NCBI GenBank assembly: GCA_018398765.1
Contig: JAHBMJ010000296.1
Coordinates: 27,501-51,117, forward strand
DNA length: 23,617 bases
Direction: 5' to 3'
From: Chromera velia
Taxonomy: Eukaryota; Sar; Chromeraceae
Shown here: positions 7,477 through 16,148 of the stretch, piece by piece
Numbering within the stretch: the stretch's first letter is position 1
Layout of the letters: each line of letters opens with the position of its first letter
Notes under the pieces: generated by a model
Told to the model about the DNA's origin: nothing
The model's database searches: none
The model's input: only the letters and a program-made list of their open reading frames with translations
Program-made: the position numbers and the translations under genes

Positions 7477-8392
7477 ATCTTCTCGGATGTGACTTCTCCC
7501 GCGGCGGCTGGTGAGTCAGAGACCGGGTAGCGATACGGAAGGAAAGAGAGAATTTTAGAAAGAAAACACCAGAGAGACAACCACGCACCGACAGACTGAT
7601 ACAGGTGGACCGACCGACCAACTGACTGACTGACTGACTAACATACACACCCACACACATCCGCACATACTTGCAGAAAGAGAGAGAGAGAGAGAGGGGC
7701 ACAGACAGAAAGAACAATGATATGAAAGGAGCAAGCGCGCCTGCTCCCTCTTGTTTCTTCGCCTTGAGCTAACTCCGGTGCTTTCCTGCACGCGCCTTTT
7801 GTGCAGCTGCGCACACCCCACCCCGAAAACTAAAAGGAGACGTCGCCACGGTGAGTCTTCCTCAGAGTGCCTCCGAACCATTTATTGTTTTTGTTGAGCA
7901 GCTCTGCTTTTTTGAGACACTCCTGCCACCTCGCTTTTCTCAAGCTCACAATCTGCGTGTCAGAAAGATGACAGTCGTATTTTTCTTTTTGCTGCAGCTT
8001 AACACCTCTTTTCCTTTCTTTAGGTTTCGGTGTACTCACAGCGCATGTCCCTTCATAGTGTCGCGTCCTCTCTCTTTCGTCGGGTGTCTTTTGAATTTCC
8101 TGCGCTTCCAGTGATAACTGGCGAGAAAAAGAGACGGGAGAGGATGTACCTCTTTCAAATAAGAAGGGGAACGGAAAGGACTTGCGCGAAGGAGCGAGGG
8201 TTGAGGCCAACGGTTTTGCGTTTGTGTTGCCCCCTCAGACCCTTTCGGTGTAGAACTCTCTTCGTCTATCCCCTGCTTCACAATAATTTGCAGGGTCATA
8301 CTCCAGAGCAGGGCCATACTGCCAGTAGCCCTGTTGCAGGACAGCACTGCCGGGGCAGGGCACGCTCTGGAGGTTTCAGTCGCTTGGTGTAA
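7477..8392 (+). CDS. Candidate small-exon gene, unknown protein
   Basis: Three exon candidates have strong signals: 7477-7510 (acceptor CTTCTTTTTTCAG, donor GTGAGT), 7807-7850 (CTTTTGTGCAG, GTGAGT) and from 8024 (TTCCTTTCTTTAG). The 34-nt and 44-nt exons join in phase: IFSDVTSPAAA plus AAHTPPRKLKGDVAT plus VSVYSQRMSLHSVASSLFRR. The last frame stays open to TAA at 8390-8392, inside the LTR-like repeat; a GTGTCT donor near 8084 is an alternative. Possible earlier exons lie at about 7163-7218 and from 7294. Opposing minus-strand signals make this uncertain, and the function is unknown. Confidence 0.35.
7619..7640 (+). repeat. Short (ACTG)n tandem repeat
   Basis: Five to six tandem copies of a tetranucleotide, in the presumed intron between the exon candidates at 7510 and 7807. 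Confidence 0.8.
7830..8210 (-). CDS. Alternative minus-strand ORF, charged helical
   Basis: A 126-codon open frame (no ATG needed if internal) with protein-like content: LSLEAQEIQKTPDERERTRH and SLRKARWQECLKKAELLNKN. Within it, an exon candidate at about 8036-8113 has an acceptor (CTTTTTCTCGCCAG) and a donor GTGAGT. It overlaps the plus-strand candidates, so at most one strand is likely to be coding here. It could supply upstream exons for the convergent frame at 6724-6993. No family is recognised. Confidence 0.3.
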   Translation of the reverse strand: MASTLAPSRKSFPFPFLFERGTSSPVSFSRQLSLEAQEIQKTPDERERTRHYEGTCAVSTPKPKERKRGVKLQQKEKYDCHLSDTQIVSLRKARWQECLKKAELLNKNNKWFGGTLRKTHRGDVSF

Positions 8393-8633
8393 AGCATGAT
8401 TCGCAGTGAACGGGGTTTTCGGGTCTATGCCGTGGTCAAAGAGACCAGTGACAGAGCATACATAAGTATGGACTCAAATCACATTCAACCACGCATCAGT
8501 TCGTTCTTAGACGCTCATTAGGACCGAGCCATTTCCTACATTTCTATATATATGCATGAATAAATCCATAGTCAATCATGCCGCTCGCCTCAAACTCTAG
8601 GCTCACTTTAATCATGCTTTACACCAAGCGACT
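8378..8633 (-). repeat. 256-bp LTR-like unit with 24-bp terminal inverted repeats
   Basis: 8378-8401 and 8610-8633 are perfect inverted repeats (AGTCGCTTGGTGTAAAGCAT then GATT). Inside them, on the minus strand, the sequence runs from TGTAAAGC (8623) to GCTTTACA (8388), i.e. a TG...CA unit of 236 bp. It directly follows the retroelement's polypurine tract, where the 3' LTR should be. No second copy is seen at the other end, and long inverted ends are unusual for an LTR, so a MITE-like insertion is an alternative. Confidence 0.55.
8404..8461 (+). repeat. 58-bp repeat C, left copy
   Basis: Identical base for base to the reverse complement of 14085-14142. It lies inside the LTR-like unit. In one plus-strand frame it reads GFRVYAVVKETSDRAY. 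Confidence 0.9.
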
Positions 8634-8649
8634 CCCCCCCTGAGCTTTC
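8634..8649 (-). promoter_or_regulatory. Polypurine tract of the retroelement
   Basis: The minus strand reads AGAAAGCTCAGGGGGGG between the RNase H stop codon and the LTR-like unit. A purine run at this position primes plus-strand DNA synthesis in LTR retroelements. This is inferred from position and composition. Confidence 0.55.
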
Positions 8650-10130
8650 TCAAGGATCACATGGCCACGCAATTGACGGATGGCGCCACTTAGTTAGGCA
8701 ATCAGCAAGCTGCCTCTCCCCCTCAACGTGCCCGAACGTTGCCTTGAGAAGGCGAATTTCTTGAAGCACGAAATTGAGTCTTCCCTGCAAGGTAGGCTCC
8801 TTCTGACACTTTCTACTCTTCAACTGATCCACCAAAGCAGCTGAATCAGTCATGATTCTGAGGGGCACATTTGAAAAGAGGAGACGAGCATTTCGCAACA
8901 GAAAAGGAACACGAACGATACCATGAACAAGAGCCAATAGTTCGGCTCCTGCAGTCGAACGAACTAGCCGCTTCTCTCTGTGAGAAGCCCAATCAAGCAT
9001 GTTCCATCTGACTGAAAAGTCCCACGAACGATCTGCAAGCTGAATAATGAAACCACTTCGCGATTCACACACTCGATCATCGTATGCTGCATCTACCCAC
9101 AAGCGCATTTCTGGATTTCTGACTGCATGAAAAAGCAAATCCCTCGCTTCTGTAACAGCAGTCCGCAACACAGTGCACAGAGTCCGAAAGACGCGAACAG
9201 AGGGACAGGAAGACCATCTAGCAAGCTGAGAAAATACAAACGCAAGATCCCACCTCGTTCTCGTCATCCAGCCAAGCATGCCCAAAAGAGCACGATAGAG
9301 AGCCTCGTACTTCATGTCTATCTCCTCTGGCTGCGGCTGAGCAAAGTCTGTTTTATCTAGACTTTTCGAACCTTTCTTTCCTGGAGGGATCTTCTCTGGA
9401 TTGAAATACGACCTCTGACTCTGTCTAATCTCCCCCCTTTCCCTGTCATACGACAACTCCATTCCTACACATTTCACTGGCCTGTCTGTCACCTCACCCA
9501 CCTCATCTGACTCAACTGCCTCAGTCACTTCCTTCAATGTCTTTCTGGCATCTCTGGCAAAACAAATCAAATCATCGACATGCATTTGCATTGCGCTCTC
9601 AACAGGCATCACCTTCACGTCAGTGATGACTTCTTCTACCTGAGGAGAAGGAGGGACGCGAGAAGAAAGGCGGACAAGAATAGACTCTGCAATCTCAAAG
9701 AAGAAAAGAGCCTGCAGCTTCGTCTTCAGCCAAGAAGTGAACATTCTCGGCGCATTTTTAAGTCCGTACATTGCTTTCTTTAGCAAATACACCCCCTCTG
9801 GCTGGAGACCGAAGCTCTTTTTCGGAAAAAGAGGAGGCAGACAAACAAAAACAGAGGCAGCAGAACCTATAATCGGGCACTACAAGAAAGCATTTCGAAC
9901 ATCAGTGATTGCGATAGTAAAACGACTGACAAGAGTGAAAACAAAAAGGAGACGAAAAAGAGAGGCATCAGGGGTACCGCTGTATGTCTCACACTCACGA
10001 GTGTCTCGTTCAGAATGCCCAGCACAAACGAGTCGAGCTTTCGGCACTCGTTTCCCGTCTTTCAGTTTCCACGTGAACACCCACTTACAAAACAGAACAA
10101 CAGCGCAAGAGACTGCGAAATCATTTCTCC
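8650..10130 (-). pseudogene. Copia reverse transcriptase and RNase H, broken
   Basis: The RT opens with WVFTWKLKDGKRVPKARLVC, then motif A (ITDVRNAFL), a TAG at 9882-9880, then the KKAMYGLKNAPRMF motif and the catalytic box MHVDDLI (usual YVDD, here HVDD). RNase H follows with LWVDAAYDD, STAGAELLAL, IMTDSAALVD and HVEGERQLADCLTK, the standard copia C-terminus, ending in TGA at 8652-8650. The catalytic residues appear kept. The TAG splits the RT between motif A and the next motif, and the frame differs from the upstream pol frame after an A-run at 10131-10135 (plus strand). Confidence 0.85.
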
Positions 10131-10140
10131 AAAAACATCA

Positions 10141-10661
10141 TAAGAAGAAAACTTGTACACTTCATTCTCCATTGCCTGTTCAAACTTTCCTTCCTTCACC
10201 GCAGGATCAGACATGGACACAGGAATCTGCGTACGGCCTGTGTGATCAAGCGAAGCCTGTGGGTCTGCTGGCTTAGCTCCCACCCCTTCGATGGAAACAG
10301 CACACGCAGATGCATGGTGGCCGGAAACAAGACAGCGGCCACAGAAACTCGAGGGGTCTGTTCCTTCCGGCACAAAATCAACATCATCAGGCACTGGCCA
10401 TTCTTCCTCTCCCTTTTCCCCCCCGTCTCCTTTCCCCCTTTCATTCCCCCTCCCGGCCTGGAAGCGAGAAGAACGTCTCGGCTGCTCGGCAACAGGCTCG
10501 CCGTACAAAAAGAAGTCAGTTCGAGAAGAAGGACGACTTGGAGAAACAAAAGAAAGAGAAGAATCAGAAGAAGAAGATAAAGAAACAGAAGAAGGAAAAG
10601 AAGGTGGTTCAGAAAGAATCACAGAAGAAGATTTACCCCCCTCCCCAGTCGTGTCATCTTA
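10141..10661 (-). pseudogene. Integrase-RT linker of the copia polyprotein
   Basis: In frame with the integrase after a TAA at 10661-10659. It has a long Ser-rich low-complexity part (SLSSSSDSSLSFVSPSRPSS), then EPVAEQPRRSSRFQAGRG and a region near the RT entrance (VKEGKFEQAMENEVYKFSSY). Such a variable Ser/Pro linker between integrase and RT is typical of copia polyproteins. A CxxC...H pair (FCGRCLVSGHHASAC) resembles a small zinc-knuckle but is not a clear CCHC. Confidence 0.6.
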
Positions 10662-11720
10662 CGACACGCATTGCTTCATTGTCGGGCATACAAGCCCATC
10701 CAACACCCACTCTCCCAAAAACTCCACCAGTCCAGACCTCAGAAGAACCCCCGGCGTTGGGTGAGTGCACGCAGGCCCTCTTGGATCAGGATGACGTCTC
10801 ACCACCCTGTCCCACTGCCGTTTGGCAGAGTTCCATTCTGCCAGCTGCCACTCATGCGAAGAAGCAGCAAAAAAGAAGAAACCAATCTTTCCGGGGGGAC
10901 GCAGAGTCTTCTGCACATCCTGTGGAACAAACACAAGAGAGTCAGCTGGCATGTAACGAATATCAGGTGCGCGACCGAAGGCACACATAAGAGGAGACTT
11001 CCCTTGCTCATCAGACGTGCGATTATACGACCACTCAGCAGCACAAAAGAGCGCAGGAAACCAAGCAAGAGGAAAGCGGAAGGTGTGCACAAGATGGCGC
11101 ACCAAAGCACGCGCAGTTCGATTGAATCGCTCAACAATTCCCTGAGAGAGAGAAGTACGCGGAACACCCGGCAGAATACAACATCTTTTCTCTGCCAACA
11201 AGGCAGCAACTTTCCCTGCAGACAATTCACCTGCATTGTCTGCACGAAGGACAGCGGGCACTCCATAAGTCTGAATCCACTCAACAACAGCAAAAAGAGC
11301 ATCTGATTTCTTCTTCAGCGCACGAGCAAGTGTCATGTGTGTGTGTCTGTCAACCATCATAAGAATATAGTGAATTCCAAACGCACGCACCTTCTCCCCC
11401 AACTCGTCGTCCCACTGCCTGACTTCCAAAATATCCATCTGAACTTCGGACAGCCAAGAAGAGCCAGAAGAGCAAAGCGGAAGAGAAGGAGAAGTTGCAT
11501 TCACTACTTTACATGACAGACACCAGAACAAAGAAGCTTGCAGCAAACGGCGGGGAACAGACAGACAATGTTGAAACTGCTTCAAATTTTTTTTCCAACT
11601 CTTCACCAGCCTCTCCTCTGATGCATGCCCAAACCGAATGTGTTGACGCAAAACACGATAAAGCACATCAGGGGGAAGATCAGAAGGAAAAGAGGAAGAG
11701 AGAGAAAGAGACCGAAATTC
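10659..11720 (-). pseudogene. Copia GAG-pre-integrase and integrase
   Basis: Begins after the TAG at 11723-11721. An HHCC-type head is visible (HIRFGH ... CLSC), then the catalytic core with D in QMDILEV, D in LRADNAGEL and E in GIVERFNRT. I count 35 residues between the second D and the E, so the DD35E triad is intact. AEWSYNRTSDEQGKSPLMCA and FGRAPD follow, as in the usual integrase tail. It ends at a TAA (10661-10659) in what would be continuous pol. The reaction would be strand transfer of the element's DNA ends into host DNA. Confidence 0.85.
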
Positions 11721-12605
11721 CTATTTAGTAGGCACTCGAATAGTAGTGGTGGAGCCCCCCTCCTTCTCCTTCCCATGGCACCCCAGAGTGGAGGTTACTA
11801 GGGCCAACAAAGACTTGTGCTCGCACTCATCAAGCCCGGTGGAGGCCACCTCGTCCCTGTCGCCAAGCGCCGAGGCATAGAAGGGGTACGTGGGTGAGTC
11901 GGGTGAGGGGTCTAGGGAAATCCGCACAAGGTTTCCGTGCGCATCCCGAAGAGTCGCGGTCCCGTCGAACCTTGACAACTCGGGGCAGTGCACGAGACAC
12001 CCAACGCTCTCATCGTCCAAGAGGTTGCACAACAGAAGAACCCCCTTGATACGGCCGTCAGGAATACGGAAGTGAAAACGAACAATCCCGCGAGTGGTCG
12101 TCTGCGCAATCGCTCTCTGCCCCCACACCTCCCGGTAGCGAGAGACGCAAGGCCACTCGCGGACGATCCTTCCCTGGACCGCACCACGAAAACAGAGAGT
12201 GAAAGAGCACTGGGAGTCGAGGTTGACACGCAGTTGAGGCCGAGAGCTGCGGGCCTTCTCTGCAATCAACCCTTCCCCCTCAAAATCGGCAGCCCGGCAG
12301 TCTTCCGTGTTGCCAGACACACAATCGAAAAACTCATCCGTCTCCTCACAATCGAAGAACTCCTCATCCCCCCCCTCTCCCACACAGAAGACGGCGCCAT
12401 CTGCCTGCGAAAGAAGAGAGGGAAACACAGTGTCGGGGTGAAACCCAAGAGAATCGGAGTCAGCATAATACTGTTCGATGTCCGTACCTTTGAACGCAGC
12501 GAAGATCTCTTCCACAACGAAGCGATCCTCACTGGAGAGGAATGATAGGTCGGCGAAGTCTTCGGCTGCTGCTGTGGACACGAGACGACAGGCACGGGCT
12601 GTTTA
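11721..12605 (-). pseudogene. Putative protease region of the copia polyprotein
   Basis: Lies between Gag and integrase in the same frame. The N-terminal part is acidic (SSEDRFVVEEIFAAFKG ... DEEFFDCEETDEFFDC). A segment LRVNLDSQCSFTLCF is at the place of the copia LDSGAS motif but lacks the Gly (DSQ). A beta-rich stretch follows (RFHFRIPDGRIKGVLLLCNL ... FDGTATLRDAHGNLVRISLD). Identity as an aspartic protease rests mainly on position. It is bounded by TAA at 12605-12603 and TAG at 11723-11721, so in-frame stops fall at both edges of the domain. Confidence 0.5.
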
Positions 12606-12905
12606 GGAACTAGAACTAGCACCGTCCTGGGAAACGACTTGCTCTGCGAGCTTTACGTTCAACGCCTCCGCAAACGCATCAAGCTCGTGCGAGGAGAAAG
12701 ACTCAAGCTGCTCCAACAGCTCTGGTGTAATGGGAGTGCTAACGGGGTCAGTACAGGCACGCTGGGCGGAGTGCACAGCGCCTTCTGTATCGTCATCAGA
12801 GGCTTCAAACTCAGTGAGCAGCTCGGATAATCTAGCTTAAAAATTCCCGCGCGTTTGGCCGTCTCGTCCACCGGACCCTTTTTGCGGCGGACGGCGCGAA
12901 TCGCC
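12606..12905 (-). pseudogene. Gag-Pol junction segment
   Basis: In the same frame as Gag and protease. It reads GDSRRPPQKGSGGRDGQTRG after an acceptor-like ATGTGCAG (12913-12906), then TAA at 12839-12837, then a helical acidic stretch (LSELLTEFEASDDDTEGAV, TPELLEQLESFSSHELDAFA) up to the TAA at 12605-12603. No CCHC zinc knuckle is seen. The upstream 99 bp look like a removable intron. Confidence 0.5.
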
Positions 12906-13004
12906 CTGCACATGAATTCAAAACACGAACACACAAAATCAGACAGACAAAACGCAAACAGAAATAATTGAGGATAGTATCCCAGCCCGGAGACGTCAGC
13001 TGAC
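12906..13004 (-). other. Candidate intron between Gag and Pol
   Basis: The minus strand has GTCAGC at 13004, a T-rich stretch with three in-frame TGA codons (the first at 12998-12996) and an acceptor ATTCATGTGCAG. Its 99 nt are a multiple of three, so removal fuses Gag to the downstream frame. Retention ends Gag at TGA. The same donor word is used at 20476 in an intact host gene. Confidence 0.4.
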
Positions 13005-13954
13005 CACGTTCTGAACGTGTCCGTTGCTTGCTGATCGAGGCTGCCAGTTCTTCTGGTACGGCACCTTCTTCAACGCTTCTTCTACCCTCGCCCACGACTT
13101 CTTCTTCAGTTTGAATTTCTTGGCCACTTCATTCCCTCCCCCTCCACTGTTGTCTGAACCAGATGGCTTGGGCTTTTCTTTCCCCACGTTGCCAGTGCCT
13201 CCCACCACTGCTTTGATCGGAACTTTTTTGACCTCAACTTGCAGTGCGTTGATAAACTGGAGATAGACTTCGACTGTGAGAGTGCGGGAAGTGTCACGAT
13301 TTGGATCTCTCGCGGGCAAATGATTGAGCCAATCAGACAGGAACTGTTTGAGACGGGGCCACGTAGATATGGCGGGAAACTTCCTGTTGTTCGCTCCAGT
13401 AACCGTCTCGTTTGTCAGCCAAGTGGTATTGGCCGGGGTGACTGTTTTCATGAAGAGGGATGCGAGCAGGGGATCTGGCAATGCTGGGAGCTGGACGCGG
13501 GAGGCAAATTCGAGGAGCTGTGAGAACAGCATCATGTTGGAGAAGATCGAGTATCCTCTGTTTGCAAGAGAGGGGAACCACAAGATTCCCATCATCACCC
13601 TGTCCTTTTCTTCTGTTTCTCTCACCCCTTCACGGCTTCGCATCTCAGGGATGAGGGTCTGGGTCACCCACTGTCGGAGGTCTTCATCATACTTCAAGGC
13701 TTTTGCTTCGTCTTTGGCATTGATGGCGGAGATGGTAGGGACTGGGTTACTTTTGTGAATCTCCAACAACCGATCTCTCACGGCATTGTTCCCCAGAGCG
13801 GCATTCCTTAGGGTCGTGTATATACCTTTCAGGGTATCAAGACTTGCTGTGTCTTCTGCCCAGAAGCGGACATCTTGCAACCAGTCCTCTACTTTGGAAT
13901 ACTTAAAGAGCTGGGGAGGAATAACAGGGGTGACTGGAACGACTCGTGTTGTAT
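12996..13954 (-). pseudogene. Copia-type Gag
   Basis: About 319 codons in the pol frame, starting after an acceptor-like CTTTTACCCTTTTCCCATAG or from an unseen start; no in-frame ATG begins it. The content is helical as expected of a capsid: VEDWLQDVRFWAEDTASLDT, LKGIYTTLRNAALG, EMRSREGVRETEEKDRVMMG, SIFSNMMLFSQLLEFASRV, LKQFLSDWLNHLPARDPNRD, and a basic Lys/Gly-rich tail (EVAKKFKLKKKSWARVEEAL). Identification rests on position upstream of pol and on overall character. No internal stop occurs before the TGA at 12998-12996. Confidence 0.65.
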
Positions 13955-14009
13955 CTATGGGAAAAGGGTAAAAGAAGCTTCAAAACGGTTTCATACAGAA
14001 GAACAAGGA

Positions 14010-14312
14010 CTACTCCTTGACGGAACACCTTTCTACGGCTAAATTAACCGCAGTGAACGGGGTTTTCGGGTTATATAAATATAAGTATGCTCTGTCACTG
14101 GTCTCTTTGACCACGGCATAGACCCGAAAACCCCGTTCACTGTTTCCGAAGGTAAGGTACTGCAGCGTCCGCGGAATATTTGCTGCCTTGAAGGCATGCA
14201 CACTGTCAGTTAACAGTGAGCACCAGCTTCTGGATGGACTTTGTCTTCTCCATTCATGTTTGTCGTTCGCATCTCTTAGTATTCCTTTTTTTGACACTTC
14301 ATCTGTCTGCAC
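14010..14312 (-). other. Leader ORF containing repeat C, in frame with Gag
   Basis: A 100-codon ATG-started frame ending in TAG at 14012-14010. It is in the same frame as Gag (54 bp separate its stop from the Gag block). The start reads MQTDEVSKKGILRDANDKHE; the end is built from the palindromic repeat C (GFRVYAVVKETSDRAY then NPKTPFTAVN, the latter being the reverse-strand reading of the same words). It may be the element's 5' leader or a host sequence fragment. Confidence 0.3.
14051..14142. repeat. Palindrome with 21-bp arms containing repeat C, right copy
   Basis: 14051-14071 (CAGTGAACGGGGTTTTCGGG then T) is the exact reverse complement of 14122-14142, with a 50-bp spacer. 14085-14142 is the inverted 58-bp copy of 8404-8461, and 14049-14071 is a short direct copy of 8402-8424. 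Confidence 0.9.
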
Positions 14313-14925
14313 GGCTCTACCTTAGGGCTCTACCGTGATTCCCGGAATCTTCTGTACCTTCTGGGGCGACTTCGATCGGTTGAGCCGACAGGTGGTGAAA
14401 AGAAAGGTGGTTTTGATATGGTAGAGAAGTACGATCGATGAGTGCGTGTTGGGGAAATTGGGGAAGAAAGCGGATGCATGGTTTTTCGTGGGGGCGTCAC
14501 TCTGAAAAGAGTGCTTTTTGAATTGTGACTGCGAAAGTCTGAGAGAGGGTTGAAAGGAGGAAGTTGGACGAAGTCGCTAGAGAGTACCTGCAGAGAAGTG
14601 TGAAGGTGAGAGAGAGAGTGAGGATGAATGGGGAATTCGGGGGCGGGAATGCTGGGGATTTGAGAACATAGGGAATGTACAGGCAAGACCGCAGAATAGG
14701 TTTCGACAGTCGGAGGAGTTGGTAGCACGTATGGCTGGACCATTTTTCTCTCTTTCGTTCTCGTGGCTATTTTTTTTGTATCTGCTTTGTGGCCTGCAGT
14801 CTCGATCGACATGAACTCGATCTCTTTTGGCTTCCATCTGTGTGTGCTCATCTGTTTCTGTATTTTTGTACGTCTTGTCTGAGTTCTCCTTTCTCCCTTT
14901 CACTTTCCCCTGTTTCTAAATGCAG
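14313..14925. other. No confident gene; Ser/Pro-rich minus ORF
   Basis: A 173-codon minus-strand frame (14330-14851) is rich in Ser, Pro, Thr and Arg and lacks domain-like segments; it may be chance. A 9-bp direct repeat (GGCTCTACC) occurs twice near 14314-14335. The missing 5' LTR of the retroelement would be expected here but was not seen. Confidence 0.4.
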
Positions 14926-16148
14926 AGGTCCTCAAAAAGCAGAACGTTTTCCTTCAGACAGGAAAGACCGACGCCCAGTCTCATATGGCTGGGATGCTAT
15001 TGCTTGCTGTGTCTGTCTTTGGGGGGAAAAGGATCAACCTCTGAGCTCGGATGGCAGTCCGGCAGAGGATCGATCCTTCACGCCCCCTTGACATCTGGAC
15101 TGATCCCCGTGTGTCGGGCAAGGGCTCGGAGGGGTGTGTTGTGGAAGTCACGATGGTGACACGAGGGCCGAGAGGGGAGGAGGTTTGCGGGCAAATTCGG
15201 CAAAAAGGCCCAAACAGAGGCCCGAATTCTGCATAGGCTGTGAGAGGTTTGCGGTCCCTCTCTTCCTAAGGGAAGAATTCCCACGTTCTTGGGGGCAATC
15301 AAGCCTGAGGACCTCCGTATGGCAGGGAGGCTGCCAGATGCGGTGCTCTCCTTTCTGTGGGGGAAGAAGGAGACGGCGTGGGGGGCCCTGATGGAGTTTG
15401 CGGAGTGGAGAAACTTGGAGGAAGTGATCCTCTCCAACGACCCCCTCTCTTCCCTCTATGCCCTGGATCGGTCTTTGGCGCCCTCTGACAACAGTCCAGA
15501 GGGACATGGGCTTGCAGAGGCCTACTCGTGTCCTGCTGCTCGGAAGAGGGTCGAGGAGAACATTGAGCGAGTAAGTCGCTTGGTGGCAGACTCTTTGAGC
15601 ACCTTGAGCATCCTGGCTGCCAAAGGGATGTGGCACATGGATGTCAAGCCAGGAAACTTGGTGAAGGGGGAGGAGGGGGGCACGCCTATGATGAAGTTCC
15701 TGGACTTCAGGCTGTCCATCCTTTTGTACGATGGCTTAGGGGGCACGAACGTCTGGCGGGAGACACCTAGGTACATCGCCTACGAGAGGTGGATGACGGG
15801 GTAGCCGGAGGACTTCTCCCCGGCAATTCATGCGAAGGAGGCGGTGTTTTCACTGGGGAAATTTTGTTTTTTGAGGTGTGGTGGGGGCATTGCGTGATAC
15901 CCAAGGAGCTGTTATGGGGAAATGCTGAGCCCCCTCATTACGAATACTCGATCCAGTCCCCGGATCGACTACCCCTCCCCCCTTGGATGAAAAAATCCAT
16001 GCTGGGGGCCAAGCTTTTGTAGCTGGTGCTAGGGCTGGTGGAGACATAGGATCGAAAGCTTGATCTTGCTGTTGCAGCTACACAGTTTGCTCGTATCGCT
16101 GCTAACGCCAAAGGCATCACCGAAAATCTTGTGCACAAGGCACATTAG
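14926..16148 (+). pseudogene. Protein kinase pseudogene
   Basis: After an acceptor-like CTAAATGCAG come VLKKQNVFLQTGKTDAQSHM, a TGA (15042), then a glycine loop GKGSEGCVVEV (about 15111-15143). Near 15170 the frame shifts; then FAGKFGKKAQTEARIL gives the VAIK Lys and helix-C Glu, and a TGA follows at 15241. The C-lobe follows: LAAKGMWHMDVKPGNLV (HRD replaced by HMD), FLDFRLS (DFG replaced by DFR), RYIAYERW (APE replaced by AYE), TAG at 15802, EAVFSLG, another frame change into ILFFEVWWG, TAGs at 16020 and 16047, and a tail ending in TAG at 16146. The loss of DFG Gly plus several stops and shifts makes it non-functional. No introns interrupt the domain. Confidence 0.8.

Larger units (their letters stand above)
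8378..14312 (-). mobile_element. Decayed Ty1/copia-type LTR retroelement
   Basis: Read on the minus strand, the order is Gag, putative protease, GAG-pre-integrase plus integrase, RT, RNase H, polypurine tract, LTR-like unit. Integrase before RT is the diagnostic copia (Pseudoviridae-type) order. Nearly all of it is in one frame from about 13954 to 10140, then shifts by one base. At least five in-frame stops and one frameshift make it non-autonomous as assembled. No 5' LTR or tRNA-primer site was found at the right end; repeat C occurs there in inverted orientation. The right boundary is uncertain (13956 to 14312). Confidence 0.85.

Noticed and set aside
9127-11306. Plus-strand frames across the retroelement
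   Set aside because: They are antisense shadows of the copia RT and integrase frames.
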